Shown here piece by piece: positions 34,836-43,366 of a stretch of DNA of 52,845 bases. The position numbers were made by a program, and so were the translations under genes. The stretch comes from Bacteroidales bacterium. GTDB taxonomy: Bacteria > Bacteroidota > Bacteroidia > Bacteroidales > Lentimicrobiaceae. Under the pieces are notes generated by a model that saw only the letters and a program-made list of their open reading frames with translations, had not been told where the DNA came from and made no database searches. Position 1 is the first letter of the stretch. Each line of letters opens with the position of its first letter. Location: the NCBI GenBank assembly GCA_016788045.1, contig JAEUTG010000037.1, forward strand, positions 1-52,845. The letters are read 5' to 3'.

Positions 34836-35468
34836 TTACAGATTCAGGCACAACCTCATCCCGTTGGTAAACCGCTCTTTGCTGCCTGTTGGAATCATAA
34901 AGGCAGGCTCAAGGTGCAGGGTAAGATTGTCGGAGATGTCGTAATCAAAGAAATGGGCATCAACCGTTGCGTCAATCACGTTCAGAAGGTACCACACAGC
35001 TGAAAAAATCACAGTCAGTTCAACCCTTCGCCGGTAAAAATCCCGGCCCCGCAGCAGGTCGTTCACATCGGGATATCTGGTAACATATTCGTTATCAATG
35101 GGGAACGTATCCTGGTTGATTACATAGCGGTAGGCTTCTGTAAATTTCTTCGACTCATCGTTGTTAATCTTGAAGTTGTATGCCAGCGCCCCGAACCCGG
35201 CGTAGATGATCGGGATTTTCCAGTACTTTTTATTGTATGCCTGCCCGAGTCCCGGCAGCATCAGCGAATAGAGGGTGGCTTTGTGGGCAGAATGCATGGG
35301 CGTGCGCAGGGAATCAAATTCCATGGCAGGAATCTGAACAGCGGTGGTATCCTGGGCACTCAGTTTTGATACCATCAGCAGGGAAATAAAAGCCAAAAAA
35401 ACAGCCTTCAAGGAAAAAGCTGTTTTGGTTACAGAGCACAATTTTTTAATCACAGGAAATGTCAACAT
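34836..35468 (-). CDS. DUF5683 membrane-associated protein
   Basis: The 210-aa protein has an N-terminal hydrophobic signal (FSLKAVFLAFISLLMVSKLSA) and two further hydrophobic stretches, one around LYSLMLPGLGQAYNKKYWKI and one around RVELTVIFSAVWYLLNVIDA. The PGLGQAYNKKYWK box and the DAHFFDYDIS ending mark the Bacteroidetes DUF5683 family, which is almost always found between parB and dapB. Function is not known; a role in the envelope is inferred from its localisation. It lies 20 bp after parB. Confidence 0.85.
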   Translation of the reverse strand: MLTFPVIKKLCSVTKTAFSLKAVFLAFISLLMVSKLSAQDTTAVQIPAMEFDSLRTPMHSAHKATLYSLMLPGLGQAYNKKYWKIPIIYAGFGALAYNFKINNDESKKFTEAYRYVINQDTFPIDNEYVTRYPDVNDLLRGRDFYRRRVELTVIFSAVWYLLNVIDATVDAHFFDYDISDNLTLHLEPAFMIPTGSKERFTNGMRLCLNL

Positions 35469-35488
35469 GAAAGTGCAGTTACCCTGGT

Positions 35489-36376
35489 TTAGCTGTTCAG
35501 GTCGGTCAGCAGCCGGTCAAGTTCTTTGCGTGAACCGAAACTGATAACGATGCTTCCTTTGCCTTTATTGTTTATGTTTACGTTAACCTGTGTGTTGAGT
35601 TTTGAAGCTACGTCCTGCCGTTTATGATCTATTTCATGGGGCAGCTCAATGATCTCAGGTGTTTTTTTAACCGCCGGCTGACGGTTCAGGTTTCTGACAA
35701 TCTCTTCAACTTCACGCACCGAAAGATCCCTGGCTACAATGTTGCGGAGGATGGTGATCTGAGTTGGCTCATCCTCGATATTGATCAGCGCCCTGGCATG
35801 CCCCATGCTGATTTTGCTGTCGCGGATGGCCAGCTGCAATTCGACAGGAAGTTTGAGCAAACGGATATAATTGGCAACAGTGGCCCTGTTTTTGCCGACA
35901 CGCTGGCTGAGTTCTTCCTGGGTAAGCTCGCATTCTTCGATCAGTCGCTGATAGCTGATGGCGATTTCCAGTGCATTCAGGCTTTCGCGCTGAATGTTTT
36001 CAACCAGGGCCATTTCCAGCATCTGCTGGTCGTTGGCGATACGGATATAGGCCGGAATCTCGGTGAGACCGGCAATTTTTGATGCCTTCAGCCTCCGCTC
36101 ACCCGAAATGAGCTGATATTTGTCGTAACCCATTTTTCTGACGGTAATGGGTTGGATGATGCCCTGTTCCCTGATGGAAGCCGCCAACTCCTGAAGGGCT
36201 TCCGGCTCAAAATCCTCACGGGGCTGAAAAGGGTTGGATTCGATCTGCTCAACCGGAATGGAAGCAATGGCTCCTGCAACAAAGGTTCCGGAGATGTCTT
36301 TCGAGGTAATATCGGTTTCGGGGCTCTCCAGGATGGCACTTAAGCCCCTGCCAAGCGCTTTTTTCTTAGAATTCAT
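35489..36376 (-). CDS. parB: Chromosome-partitioning protein ParB
   Basis: The 295-aa protein has the N-terminal CTPase/ParB region (IESNPFQPREDF, GIIQPITVRK, ISGERRLKASK), the HTH that reads parS (LTQEELSQRVGKNRATVANY) and a basic linker, then a C-terminal dimerisation end (GSIVISFGSRKELDRLLTDL). ParB binds parS near the origin, spreads on DNA and, with ParA, moves sister origins apart. The first 11 bp overlap the end of parA, which indicates translational coupling. No clear consensus parS was found beside the genes. Confidence 0.95.
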   Translation of the reverse strand: MNSKKKALGRGLSAILESPETDITSKDISGTFVAGAIASIPVEQIESNPFQPREDFEPEALQELAASIREQGIIQPITVRKMGYDKYQLISGERRLKASKIAGLTEIPAYIRIANDQQMLEMALVENIQRESLNALEIAISYQRLIEECELTQEELSQRVGKNRATVANYIRLLKLPVELQLAIRDSKISMGHARALINIEDEPTQITILRNIVARDLSVREVEEIVRNLNRQPAVKKTPEIIELPHEIDHKRQDVASKLNTQVNVNINNKGKGSIVISFGSRKELDRLLTDLNS

Positions 36377-37181
36377 TCTCTGTATTGATTTGTTTTTCAG
36401 ATGATTTCAATCTGGTCAGTTCGTTTTTCTGTAAAATCTCCCTGGCCAGGTTAAGGTAGTTGACCGCACCGGTACTGTTGATGTCAAACATAATGATGGT
36501 TTCGCCGTAGCTCGGCGCTTCTCCCAGTTTCGTATTGCGGTGAATCATGGTCTCGAAAACCATGTCCTGAAAATGTGCTTTTACTTCGTCAACAACCTGA
36601 TTCGAAAGCCTCAGCCTTGAATCGTACATGGTTAACAGAATGCCTTCAATGTCGAGTTCCGTATTGAGCCTCGACTGAACGATTTTTATGGTGTTCAGCA
36701 ACTTTCCCAGTCCTTCAAGGGCAAAGTATTCGCACTGAACGGGCACAACCACTGAGTCAGCGGCAACCAGGGCATTCACGGTGATCAGACCGAGAGAGGG
36801 CGAGCAATCGATGACGATGAAGTCATACTGATCCTTGATTTTGTTGACCACCTTCCGCATCATTTTCTCGCGGTTGGGCTTGTTGATCATCTCAATTTCA
36901 GCACCTACCAGGTCGATGTGGGCCGGAAGCAGGTCGAGGTGAGGGGTGGAGGTGGCAAGTATAATGTCCTGAGGCTCAACTTCATCCATCAGGCATTCGT
37001 AAATACTCGTTTTGATATTTTTGGGATCAAAGCCAACCCCTGAGGTCGAATTGGCCTGCGGGTCAGCATCGATGATAAGCGTTTTGCGCTCAAGAACGGC
37101 AAAAGCAGCCCCAAGATTAATTGCGGTAGTTGTTTTGCCTACGCCGCCTTTCTGATTGGCAATCGCGATAACTTTTCCCAT
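36366..37181 (-). CDS. parA: Chromosome-partitioning ATPase ParA (Soj)
   Basis: The 271-aa protein carries the deviant Walker A (QKGGVGKTTTAINLG), the A' motif (LIIDADPQANSTSG) and Walker B (FIVIDCSPSLGLIT). ParA forms ATP-dependent dimers on nucleoid DNA; ParB stimulates hydrolysis and so segregates origins. It is the first gene of the parAB-DUF5683-dapB-lepB run and has a good Bacteroidetes promoter upstream (37250-37280). The C-terminal ~15 residues are charged and variable. Confidence 0.96.
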   Translation of the reverse strand: MGKVIAIANQKGGVGKTTTAINLGAAFAVLERKTLIIDADPQANSTSGVGFDPKNIKTSIYECLMDEVEPQDIILATSTPHLDLLPAHIDLVGAEIEMINKPNREKMMRKVVNKIKDQYDFIVIDCSPSLGLITVNALVAADSVVVPVQCEYFALEGLGKLLNTIKIVQSRLNTELDIEGILLTMYDSRLRLSNQVVDEVKAHFQDMVFETMIHRNTKLGEAPSYGETIIMFDINSTGAVNYLNLAREILQKNELTRLKSSEKQINTENEF

Positions 37182-37574
37182 TATAAGAATGTAATTACTT
37201 TTTAATCAGCAGTTTGTAGAAATCAATGTTCCCTTAGTCCGGGAATACAAAGGTAAGATTATTTATTCCGTAACCAAGCTTTACCCACCGGGTGTGAATA
37301 ACTTTAACTTCAGCGGAAAACAGCCGGATGGTGATATCTGCCGGCATGCGTGAATTCACGGCTGTCTGCCTTTAAAAAGTATCAGGAGGTCATGGCTGAT
37401 GATCGGGAGGTAAACTTCTGGAATCAGTGAAATAGTCTCACAGAACCGTGCTTTCGCATGATCAGGCTTTATAACCTTGTTTTCAGCCTGGTTGTTGTTC
37501 AGATCACCACTTCATAAGTATTCAACAATACAACGGATTAAAAAGAAGTGTTGAACCGTGTTGAATTCTGATTT
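37182..37574. other. Intergenic region between DUF3276 gene and parA
   Basis: About 390 bp with no coding frame. It holds the parA promoter (37250-37280), a short TTCCC/GGGAA hairpin (37231-37247) in the predicted leader, and, just after the DUF3276 stop, an inverted repeat TTCAACA (37521-37527) / TGTTGAA (37549-37555) with GTGTTGAA repeated at 37548 and 37558. Confidence 0.5.
37250..37280 (-). promoter_or_regulatory. Promoter of parA
   Basis: On the minus strand CTTG (37280-37277), a 19-bp spacer and TACCTTTG (37257-37250) match the Bacteroidetes pattern TTTG-N19-TAnnTTTG at 7 of 8 defined positions. The leader would be about 60 nt. Confidence 0.55.
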
Positions 37575-37916
37575 TTACTTGAGATCGAAGCTGAAATCAT
37601 CGCTTTCAGAGTGTTCACCGGGCTCAAAGGCTTCTATCAGGTCGTCAGCCGGAGTTTCACCGGTTTCACAAAAAGAAATCGTTTGTTCCAGACCTTTGGT
37701 AAACTTCTCAAAATCTTCTTTAAACAGGAACAGTTTGTGCTTTTCGTAGGACATTTTCCCCTGATCGTTGTCGAACCTTCGCTTACTTTCAGTAATGGTG
37801 ATATAATAATCACCTGATTTTGTTGGCTTTACATCGAAGAAATAGGTTCTTTTACCGGCTCTGACTGACTTTGAGTATAATTCTTCTTTGGAATCTCTGG
37901 GTTCAAACTCTTCCAT
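37575..37916 (-). CDS. PUR-family nucleic-acid-binding protein (DUF3276)
   Basis: From the ATG at 37916 the protein has 113 aa; the upstream open frame (to 37982) reads Phe/Tyr-rich, promoter-like DNA and was rejected. The core SKSVRAGKRTYFFDVKPTKS, DYYITITESKRRF and KHKLFLFKEDFEKFTKGLEQ is the PUR fold, related to Pur-alpha and Borrelia BpuR, which bind single-stranded DNA or RNA. The C-terminal tail is strongly acidic. It is single-gene, oriented toward parA. A regulatory or RNA-binding role is inferred from the family. Confidence 0.85.
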   Translation of the reverse strand: MEEFEPRDSKEELYSKSVRAGKRTYFFDVKPTKSGDYYITITESKRRFDNDQGKMSYEKHKLFLFKEDFEKFTKGLEQTISFCETGETPADDLIEAFEPGEHSESDDFSFDLK

Positions 37917-37953
37917 GGTAGTGCAAAGTTTCTGATCTTTTTGATGACAAACG

Positions 37954-37961
37954 CAAAAATA
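37954..37961 (-). promoter_or_regulatory. Candidate -7 box of the DUF3276 gene
   Basis: The minus strand reads TATTTTTG, a TAnnTTTG match, 37 bp before the ATG at 37916. No clear -33 element is present. Confidence 0.4.
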
Positions 37962-38277
37962 AAAATAAAATTGTACGAGCATTGCCTTACCACTGCTTTA
38001 TTTTTCAGAATATCCGGACGATGCTGATATTATAGAATATTTTATTTGTGGCTACTATTTTCTGATGGCTATTTATCGGGTTTCATCCGATAGTTACAAC
38101 TGCTTGTTCCTTGCCCCTCTTTGGCTCTTTTGAAGCCGTGAACAACAGTAATCAGCGTCACAGGCTTTGATAACCAGTAGAATAAAGCCAGAATCGGAGA
38201 GGACAAGGTAGAATTATCGGAAGGTTTCCTGAGACCTTTATAACCTGGCGGGTAACAAGAAATTGTTAAGTCAACCT

Positions 38278-38438
38278 GTTGTGCGGTTAAATATTTAAAT
38301 CACTGATAATATGTGTTTTTGAAGTCAATGTCATGTTGAGCTTGTCTGCTTGTTGCCTCAAGCATACAAGCAGGCGTAGTCGAAACAGACTTTGACTTCA
38401 TCCACACTATCAAAATGTTATGTTTGTAACCGCACAAC
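38278..38438. repeat. Nested inverted-repeat element (161 bp)
   Basis: A perfect 12-bp outer repeat (GTTGTGCGGTTA 38278-38289 / TAACCGCACAAC 38427-38438) encloses a second palindrome (GAAGTCAA at 38321, TTGACTTC ending 38399) and an inner GTCTGCTTGT / ACAAGCAGGC stem. The inner part contains GTCATGTTGAGC and GTAGTCGAAACA, which resemble GTCATATTGAGC and GAAGTCGAAATA in the element at 45645-45799. No target-site duplication or coding capacity is seen, so it resembles a small non-autonomous or structural repeat. Confidence 0.65.
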
Positions 38439-38514
38439 ACGTTAAGTAAATATTCCTGAAGTCCTGTTTTTGGTTTTTCTGCTAATTAACTGGTGCAAGT
38501 TCCGGCAAAACCTT

Positions 38515-38522
38515 TAATTTTG
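38515..38522 (+). promoter_or_regulatory. Candidate -7 box of nusB
   Basis: TAATTTTG fits TAnnTTTG and lies 44 bp before the nusB ATG. The -33 position is weak. It would start the nusB-to-yajC run. Confidence 0.4.
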
Positions 38523-38566
38523 CAGCGGAATTACAACATTGTTCCGTTCATTTACATACTTCTTCC

Positions 38567-39529
38567 ATGTTAAGCAGGCACCATCTACGAATCAAGGTTA
38601 TGCAGGCCTTGTATGCTCATTTTCAATCAGAAGGAGCTGATCTGAATCAGAGTGAAAAGGGATTGACAGCATCCATCAACAGTATTTATGACCTTTATAT
38701 TTATCTTTTATCTGCCCTGCTCGAAGTAAGTGACTTTGCCCGTAACCGGATAGAAGAAGGCCGGCAGAAATTTCTTCCTACATCCGAAGAAATCAATCCC
38801 AACACCCGTTTTATCGAAAATACGTTTCTTCAGCAGCTTGATGCAAACCGTGATCTGCGAAAGCACATCAACCGCCTCAAAATTAACTGGTCTGACGATC
38901 AGGAAATTTTCCGTAAGGTTTTTACCAGCCTCAGGGAATCTGAAGTGTATATCGGTTATATGTCAGCCCCTGTCGTATCGTACCGCGATCACAAGGAGAT
39001 TGTTTTGTATCTGCTGGGAGAAGTTCTGCTGCGCACAGAGTCATTTACCAGTCTTTTTGAGGAAAAGAACATCAACTGGGCCGATGATATTGACACTTCA
39101 GCCATGATGGTTGCCAAAACAGTGAAGAAGTGGGAAGCCGGAAATGATGAATTCACTGCATTGCCTTTGCTGATCGTGAGTCCGGATGAAGAGGGCGACG
39201 ACCTGATGAAGGATTTTGTGATCCGGCTCTTCAGAAAAACCATCAGCCGAAGCCAGGAAAGCGGGACTATGATTGCGGAACGGGCTCAGAACTGGGATCT
39301 CGACCGTATTGCCGTCCTGGATGTGATTCTCATCAAAATGGCCATCGCTGAGTTTCTTGACTTTCCGACCATTCCGGTAAAAGTCACCATCAATGAGTAC
39401 ATAGAGATATCAAAAGAATACAGTACCCCGAGAAGTAAGCAGTTTATCAACGGAATACTGGATAAACTGGTTATTGATTTCAGGGAACAGAAACAACTGA
39501 AGAAGAGCGGTCGTGGACTACTTGAATAA
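38567..39529 (+). CDS. nusB: Transcription antitermination protein NusB
   Basis: The 320-aa protein begins MLSRHHLRIKVMQALYAHFQ, the NusB N-terminal helix, and ends with the conserved core DRIAVLDVILIKMAIAEFL, TIPVKVTINEYIEISKEYS and KQFINGILDKL. It is more than twice the size of E. coli NusB because of a central helical insertion; this long form is the Bacteroidetes norm. NusB with S10 (NusE) binds boxA RNA and promotes antitermination on rRNA operons. The stop overlaps the downstream acetyltransferase start by 17 bp. Confidence 0.93.
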   Translation: MLSRHHLRIKVMQALYAHFQSEGADLNQSEKGLTASINSIYDLYIYLLSALLEVSDFARNRIEEGRQKFLPTSEEINPNTRFIENTFLQQLDANRDLRKHINRLKINWSDDQEIFRKVFTSLRESEVYIGYMSAPVVSYRDHKEIVLYLLGEVLLRTESFTSLFEEKNINWADDIDTSAMMVAKTVKKWEAGNDEFTALPLLIVSPDEEGDDLMKDFVIRLFRKTISRSQESGTMIAERAQNWDLDRIAVLDVILIKMAIAEFLDFPTIPVKVTINEYIEISKEYSTPRSKQFINGILDKLVIDFREQKQLKKSGRGLLE

Positions 39530-39974
39530 AGTCCGGCTTCCTGCCGGGTTTACCTTTACGGAATTCAGCAGCGGACACTACGAGAAGGTAGAGGATTTCT
39601 GGAACCGCAACGGACTGGGCGGAAAGCACCGGGGCGATAACCTGGGAATCATTGAAGATACCATCTCAGGTGGTGGACACCTGATCCTGCTCTGGTCACC
39701 CGAAGGGGAACTGGCCGGCACCTCCTGGCTTACGAACGACCGCCGCCGGACCTACCTTCACCATTTTGGTATTGATAAACCATTCAGGGGACTCGGGCTT
39801 TCGAAGGTATTGCTTGCCGAATCGCTGAAGCTGGCTGCAGCCGATGGTTATCAGATAAAAATTGAGGTACACAGGGAAAATGCAGTGGCATTGCATCTAT
39901 ACTCCATGGCTGGTTTCACCCCACTGGGTGAATACGATGTTTACATGATCCGAAACCCGGAGATGCTTAAATAA
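39513..39974 (+). CDS. GNAT-family N-acetyltransferase
   Basis: The 153-aa protein carries the GNAT acetyl-CoA-binding core: THHFGI-type strand (YLHHFGIDKPFRGLGLSKVL, with RGLGLS in place of the common RGxGxG/A), then IKIEVHRENAVALHLYSMAGF, the classic strand-6/helix-4 segment. It transfers an acetyl group to an amine; the substrate is unknown. The GTG start at 39513 overlaps nusB by 17 bp and no better ATG exists before the core, which suggests coupling. It separates nusB from the DUF1573-yajC pair with which nusB is often linked. Confidence 0.85.
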   Translation: MDYLNKVRLPAGFTFTEFSSGHYEKVEDFWNRNGLGGKHRGDNLGIIEDTISGGGHLILLWSPEGELAGTSWLTNDRRRTYLHHFGIDKPFRGLGLSKVLLAESLKLAAADGYQIKIEVHRENAVALHLYSMAGFTPLGEYDVYMIRNPEMLK

Positions 39975-40033
39975 TGGCATCCGCCGGTTTTAAAATCACC
40001 GCAGCAAATGGTTAAGCCGGCAGGTTTTTTACC

Positions 40034-40041
40034 TATTTTTG
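40034..40041 (+). promoter_or_regulatory. Candidate -7 box of the DUF1573 lipoprotein gene
   Basis: TATTTTTG fits TAnnTTTG, 35 bp before the ATG at 40077. A -33 box is not evident. Confidence 0.4.
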
Positions 40042-40076
40042 CACTCAGTCTTTCCAATGTAACGCTTTTAACTGTA

Positions 40077-40562
40077 ATGAATCGTCCTCTTCTCAGAAAA
40101 CATTTCCTGCTTCCGCTCGTGGCTGCTTTTCTTCTGCTTGTCTCCTGCAACTCAGGGAACAACGGAACCGAACTCTTGCCGGCCGACATCGTGAAAAACC
40201 CGAATACTGCCAGTGGAAAAGCAGATAACGGTGAAATGCCCGTGCTTGAATTTGTAAGTGATTTTCACGACTTCGGCCGGGTAATCCAGGGAGAAAAAGT
40301 TTCATTTGCCTTTAAATTTACCAACACCGGAAAGTCGGACCTTATCATCACCGGAGTCTCTTCTTCCTGTGGATGCACGGTGCCCGAATTCCCTAAAGAA
40401 CCCATCAAACCCGGGGAGAGTGGTAAGATTGATGTGAAATTCGACAGCGAGGGAAGAAGAGGATACCAGAACAAAACAGTAACAATCAGCAGCAACGCGC
40501 AGCCCGCCAATCAGTTACTGCGGATCAAAGCGGAAGTGACGCTGCCTGAAGAAATCAGATAA
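40077..40562 (+). CDS. DUF1573 lipoprotein
   Basis: From the ATG at 40077 the protein has 161 aa; the frame opens at 40008 but the shorter start gives a clean lipoprotein signal (HFLLPLVAAFLLLVSC, lipobox LVSC). The mature part is one DUF1573 domain, an ASH/MSP-like beta sandwich: FHDFGRVIQGEKVSFAFKFT, SDLIITGVSSSCGCTVPEFP, IDVKFDSEGRRGYQNKTVTI. The CGC pair is typical for the family. Function is unknown; the family is abundant in Bacteroidetes and often lies upstream of yajC, as here (24 bp gap). Confidence 0.88.
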   Translation: MNRPLLRKHFLLPLVAAFLLLVSCNSGNNGTELLPADIVKNPNTASGKADNGEMPVLEFVSDFHDFGRVIQGEKVSFAFKFTNTGKSDLIITGVSSSCGCTVPEFPKEPIKPGESGKIDVKFDSEGRRGYQNKTVTISSNAQPANQLLRIKAEVTLPEEIR

Positions 40563-40586
40563 TCATAAACCCAACAAACAAACACT

Positions 40587-40910
40587 ATGCTTTCATCAAT
40601 TATTTTAATGGCTCCGACCGGCGATTCCGGTGGAGGTTATCAGTCGCTGATTTTTCTCGGACTGATCATGGTTGTTTTTTATTTCTTTTTTATCAGGCCA
40701 CAGGCAAAAAAGGCCAAGGACCTGAAGAAATACCGCGAAGCACTGAAAAAGGGAGATAAAGTGGTCACCATCGGTGGAATTCATGCGAAAATCGTAGAGG
40801 TTCAGGAAACTACTTTTACCATTGAAGTTGAAGACGGGTCCCGCCTGAGAATCGAGAAATCTGCCGTTGCCGGTGATGCCTCCGATCAGTTGGGTAACCA
40901 GCAGAAATAA
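40587..40910 (+). CDS. yajC: Sec translocase accessory subunit YajC
   Basis: The 107-aa protein has one membrane helix (YQSLIFLGLIMVVFYFFFI), the RPQAKKAKDLKKYREAL segment and the soluble fold GDKVVTIGGIHAKIVEVQ, DGSRLRIEKSAV. YajC associates with SecDF and supports Sec-dependent export. Size and motifs fit the family throughout. It lies 24 bp after the DUF1573 gene and 44 bp before the YbbR-like gene. Confidence 0.95.
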   Translation: MLSSIILMAPTGDSGGGYQSLIFLGLIMVVFYFFFIRPQAKKAKDLKKYREALKKGDKVVTIGGIHAKIVEVQETTFTIEVEDGSRLRIEKSAVAGDASDQLGNQQK

Positions 40911-40954
40911 GAAGCATTGACACCCATGCCGGTAGTTCTTAACTGATCAGTCAG

Positions 40955-41956
40955 GTGAAAGAGATTTTTGCTGCCTTGCTGGCCGGATTGCGAAAACGAA
41001 GTGACGGAAAACTGAGAAACCGGTTTTCCGTCTTTTTGGTTTGTGTGGTCCTTTCATCGCTGATGTGGGGATCGATCAAGCTGACCCGGGAGTACGAAGC
41101 CCCGGTGAAATACCGGATTGTTCCCATAAACATTCCTCCGGGCAGGATACTGACCGGCATGCCCGATTCGGTGGTAACCCTCACTCTCTTTGCCAGGGGC
41201 ATTGACCTTTACTCAGGGCTGATATTTAATCGTAAAAACGTATTGACCGTCGATCTGACCAAAATCAGACTCAATCGCAAAGGTGAGGTTTACACCGGTT
41301 ATCTGAAATCTTCCTCAATATTTAAATCGGTCGCAGCGCAGTTGCCGGCAGGTGCCAGACTGGTGGCAATTGATACAGATACCCTGCACTTCATTTTCAA
41401 TAAGAGTTTCAGGCACAAAGTTCCGGTTCATCCTGAACTGGTGCTCGATTTTATGCCTCAATACCAGCTGTACGACTCTCTTGAAGTAAGGCCTGATTCT
41501 GTGATTGTTTCCGGGCTGAGGTCGGTGGTTGATACCATTCATCATGTGTCAACCGTGAGGAAATCGATCAAAGGGCTGAACTCAAATTATTCGGTGATTC
41601 TTGAACTCGAAAAGCCACAGGTAGTTCCACCGGTAACCTTGTCAGCTGACAGCGTAACTGTGACTATGCATGTGGAAAAGTTTACCGAAGCCGACATCGA
41701 GGTGCCGGTTGAACTCTATTCGGGAGACAAAGCCGTATCATACCGCACATTCCCTGAGAAAGTCAGGCTCACCTGCCGTGTTTCGATGCGCGACTACAAA
41801 CGCCTCGATGCATCACTCTTCACAGTGGCCGTTGATTATGCCCAGGCCCTTGAATCCCGCAGAAACCGGGTTCAGGTTGAGGTGAAGCGCAAACCATCCT
41901 TCGTCAGAGTGATCAGGACCGATCCCGAAAAGGTTGAGATCCTGATCCTTAAATAG
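40955..41956 (+). CDS. YbbR-like (CdaR-type) membrane-anchored protein
   Basis: The 333-aa protein has a short basic N-terminus, one membrane helix (~24-42, FSVFLVCVVLSSLMWGSI) and an extracytoplasmic part of YbbR-type beta repeats (VVTLTLFARGIDLYSGL, RPDSVIVSGLRSVVDTI, VRVIRTDPEKVEILIL). YbbR proteins of Firmicutes (CdaR) regulate the diadenylate cyclase CdaA; here the partner is unknown and no cyclase gene is adjacent. The start is a GTG at 40955; the next in-frame ATG falls inside the membrane helix, so GTG is preferred. yajC-ybbR-coaE is a common Bacteroidetes order. Confidence 0.8.
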   Translation: MKEIFAALLAGLRKRSDGKLRNRFSVFLVCVVLSSLMWGSIKLTREYEAPVKYRIVPINIPPGRILTGMPDSVVTLTLFARGIDLYSGLIFNRKNVLTVDLTKIRLNRKGEVYTGYLKSSSIFKSVAAQLPAGARLVAIDTDTLHFIFNKSFRHKVPVHPELVLDFMPQYQLYDSLEVRPDSVIVSGLRSVVDTIHHVSTVRKSIKGLNSNYSVILELEKPQVVPPVTLSADSVTVTMHVEKFTEADIEVPVELYSGDKAVSYRTFPEKVRLTCRVSMRDYKRLDASLFTVAVDYAQALESRRNRVQVEVKRKPSFVRVIRTDPEKVEILILK

Positions 41957-41992
41957 TCTTTTTCCCGGTAATTTTTCCGCCTTCCTGTTAAC

Positions 41993-42023
41993 TTTGAAGT
42001 TAGCGTTAAAAAGTTTAAGTTTG
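41993..42023 (+). promoter_or_regulatory. Consensus Bacteroidetes promoter of coaE
   Basis: TTTG (41993-41996), exactly 19 bp, then TAAGTTTG (42016-42023) is a full match to TTTG-N19-TAnnTTTG, 17 bp before the coaE ATG. The -33 TTTG is itself part of an overlapping TAACTTTG (41989-41996). Confidence 0.65.
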
Positions 42024-42040
42024 TAAACTGAACTTTTTGT

Positions 42041-42640
42041 ATGCTGAAAGTAGGACTTACCGGGAGTATAGGAAGCGGGAAATCGACCATTGCCGGGGTT
42101 TTCCGTATTCTGGGTATTCCGGTATACGGTTCTGATGAAGAAGCCAAAAAGATACTCGACCTGCCCGAAGTCGTCACCATGGTTGCCGGCCGGTTTGGCC
42201 CTGAGGTGTTGACATCTGAGGGATTGGTAAACCGCAAAGCTTTGGCGGCTAAGGTATTCAGCAATCCGGATGAGCTAAACTGGCTCAATTCTGTAATCCA
42301 TCCACGGGTGCGAAACCACTTCACTGAATGGATAGCGCGTCAGGAACCTGTGCCGTATATCCTTCAGGAGGCAGCCATCATCTATGAATCTGGTTTCTCT
42401 GCATTCTTCGACAAGATCATCGTAGTGGCAGCGCCGGTGGAGGAACGGATTTCCAGGGTTATCAGGCGCGACAACATGAGCAGGCAGGAGGTTCTCGACA
42501 GAATTGACAAGCAATGGCCCGAGGAACGCAAACTTGAGCAGGCCGATTATGTGATCTTTAACGGTGACCATAGTCAGGCCATCCCGCAGGTGCTGGAAAT
42601 CCACGGGCATTTGTGCAGTATTTCGGATAACTTTAATTGA
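42041..42640 (+). CDS. coaE: Dephospho-CoA kinase
   Basis: The 199-aa protein opens with the P-loop LTGSIGSGKSTIAGVF (residues ~6-21), followed by GIPVYGSDEEAKKIL, the substrate-lid region NSVIHPRVRNHFTEWI and the RVIRRDNMSRQEVLDRIDKQ segment. It phosphorylates the 3'-hydroxyl of dephospho-CoA, the last step of CoA synthesis. The D of the usual DAD-type motif appears as SDEEA, normal for the family. It has its own consensus promoter and is 9 bp upstream of the next gene, so the two are probably co-transcribed. Confidence 0.95.
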   Translation: MLKVGLTGSIGSGKSTIAGVFRILGIPVYGSDEEAKKILDLPEVVTMVAGRFGPEVLTSEGLVNRKALAAKVFSNPDELNWLNSVIHPRVRNHFTEWIARQEPVPYILQEAAIIYESGFSAFFDKIIVVAAPVEERISRVIRRDNMSRQEVLDRIDKQWPEERKLEQADYVIFNGDHSQAIPQVLEIHGHLCSISDNFN

Positions 42641-42649
42641 AACTAAACG

Positions 42650-43183
42650 ATGGAAGATCAGATTCTGGGCATAGGCTCAAGAGTTGAACACCCGCAATTC
42701 GGGAAAGGGGTCATTATTCAGGTGCGAACCGATGCCTGGGAAATTACCTTTATTGAAAACGGCACGCGGATTATTCAGCGCGATTTTAAAGGACTCAGGG
42801 TGATGGAAGCCGTGGAAACACCTTCAGATATTGCCACATACGAAAAGATGGAGAAAAGCCTGATCAGGGTTCTCCGCCGCTTTACCGACCTGCAGGAAAC
42901 CATTCCTATGGGTCAACGCTGGACCGGCGGACGCATGGTTCTCTTTCCCGGTGATCCCTCCCTGAAAGAAAAAGAAATTCCCATTGATGCCTTTTTTCAT
43001 AAAATAGTCATGGTGCGCGACCGCCTCAGGGTGCTCGAGCAGCGGGTTAACGCCAGTGCCCTCTCCGATGAGGACAAGGTGAACATTCAGCAATACATCA
43101 CCCGGATTTACGGAAGTCTCACCACGTTTAACGTGCTCTTTAAAGAGAAGAGCGATTATTTCATCGGCGAAAAGGGAGAATAA
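42650..43183 (+). CDS. Conserved protein of unknown function (177 aa)
   Basis: No named family was recognised with certainty. Residues 1-55 (IGSRVEHPQFGKGVIIQV, WEITFIENGTRIIQRDF) look like a small SH3/Tudor-like barrel, similar to the HPxFGxGxI element at the end of UvrD/PcrA helicases. Residues ~60-177 are helical and charged, with a long amphipathic helix (IVMVRDRLRVLEQRVNASAL). It has no signal peptide or membrane segment, so it is cytoplasmic. It follows coaE by 9 bp and precedes aconitase. A nucleic-acid or polymerase-binding role is conceivable from the N-terminal barrel but unproven. Confidence 0.7.
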   Translation: MEDQILGIGSRVEHPQFGKGVIIQVRTDAWEITFIENGTRIIQRDFKGLRVMEAVETPSDIATYEKMEKSLIRVLRRFTDLQETIPMGQRWTGGRMVLFPGDPSLKEKEIPIDAFFHKIVMVRDRLRVLEQRVNASALSDEDKVNIQQYITRIYGSLTTFNVLFKEKSDYFIGEKGE

Positions 43184-43366
43184 ATCATTTTTTTGCCACC
43201 TCCAGACCTTCTGCCAAACATTTGGGCCTCCGGTGTGTTAATCAGACGATTTTTAATAGCTGCCAGTCCATTGCAATTGCAAACATCTTCATATCTTCAT
43301 ATCCTGAAACGTCGATCCGATGTTCAGGAACCATATTTTTTACAATCAAAACGAAATTAATTACTT

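Noticed and set aside
38278..38438. Calling the nested palindrome a MITE of a known IS
   Set aside because: No target-site duplication is visible and the terminal repeat could not be tied to any transposase in the window.
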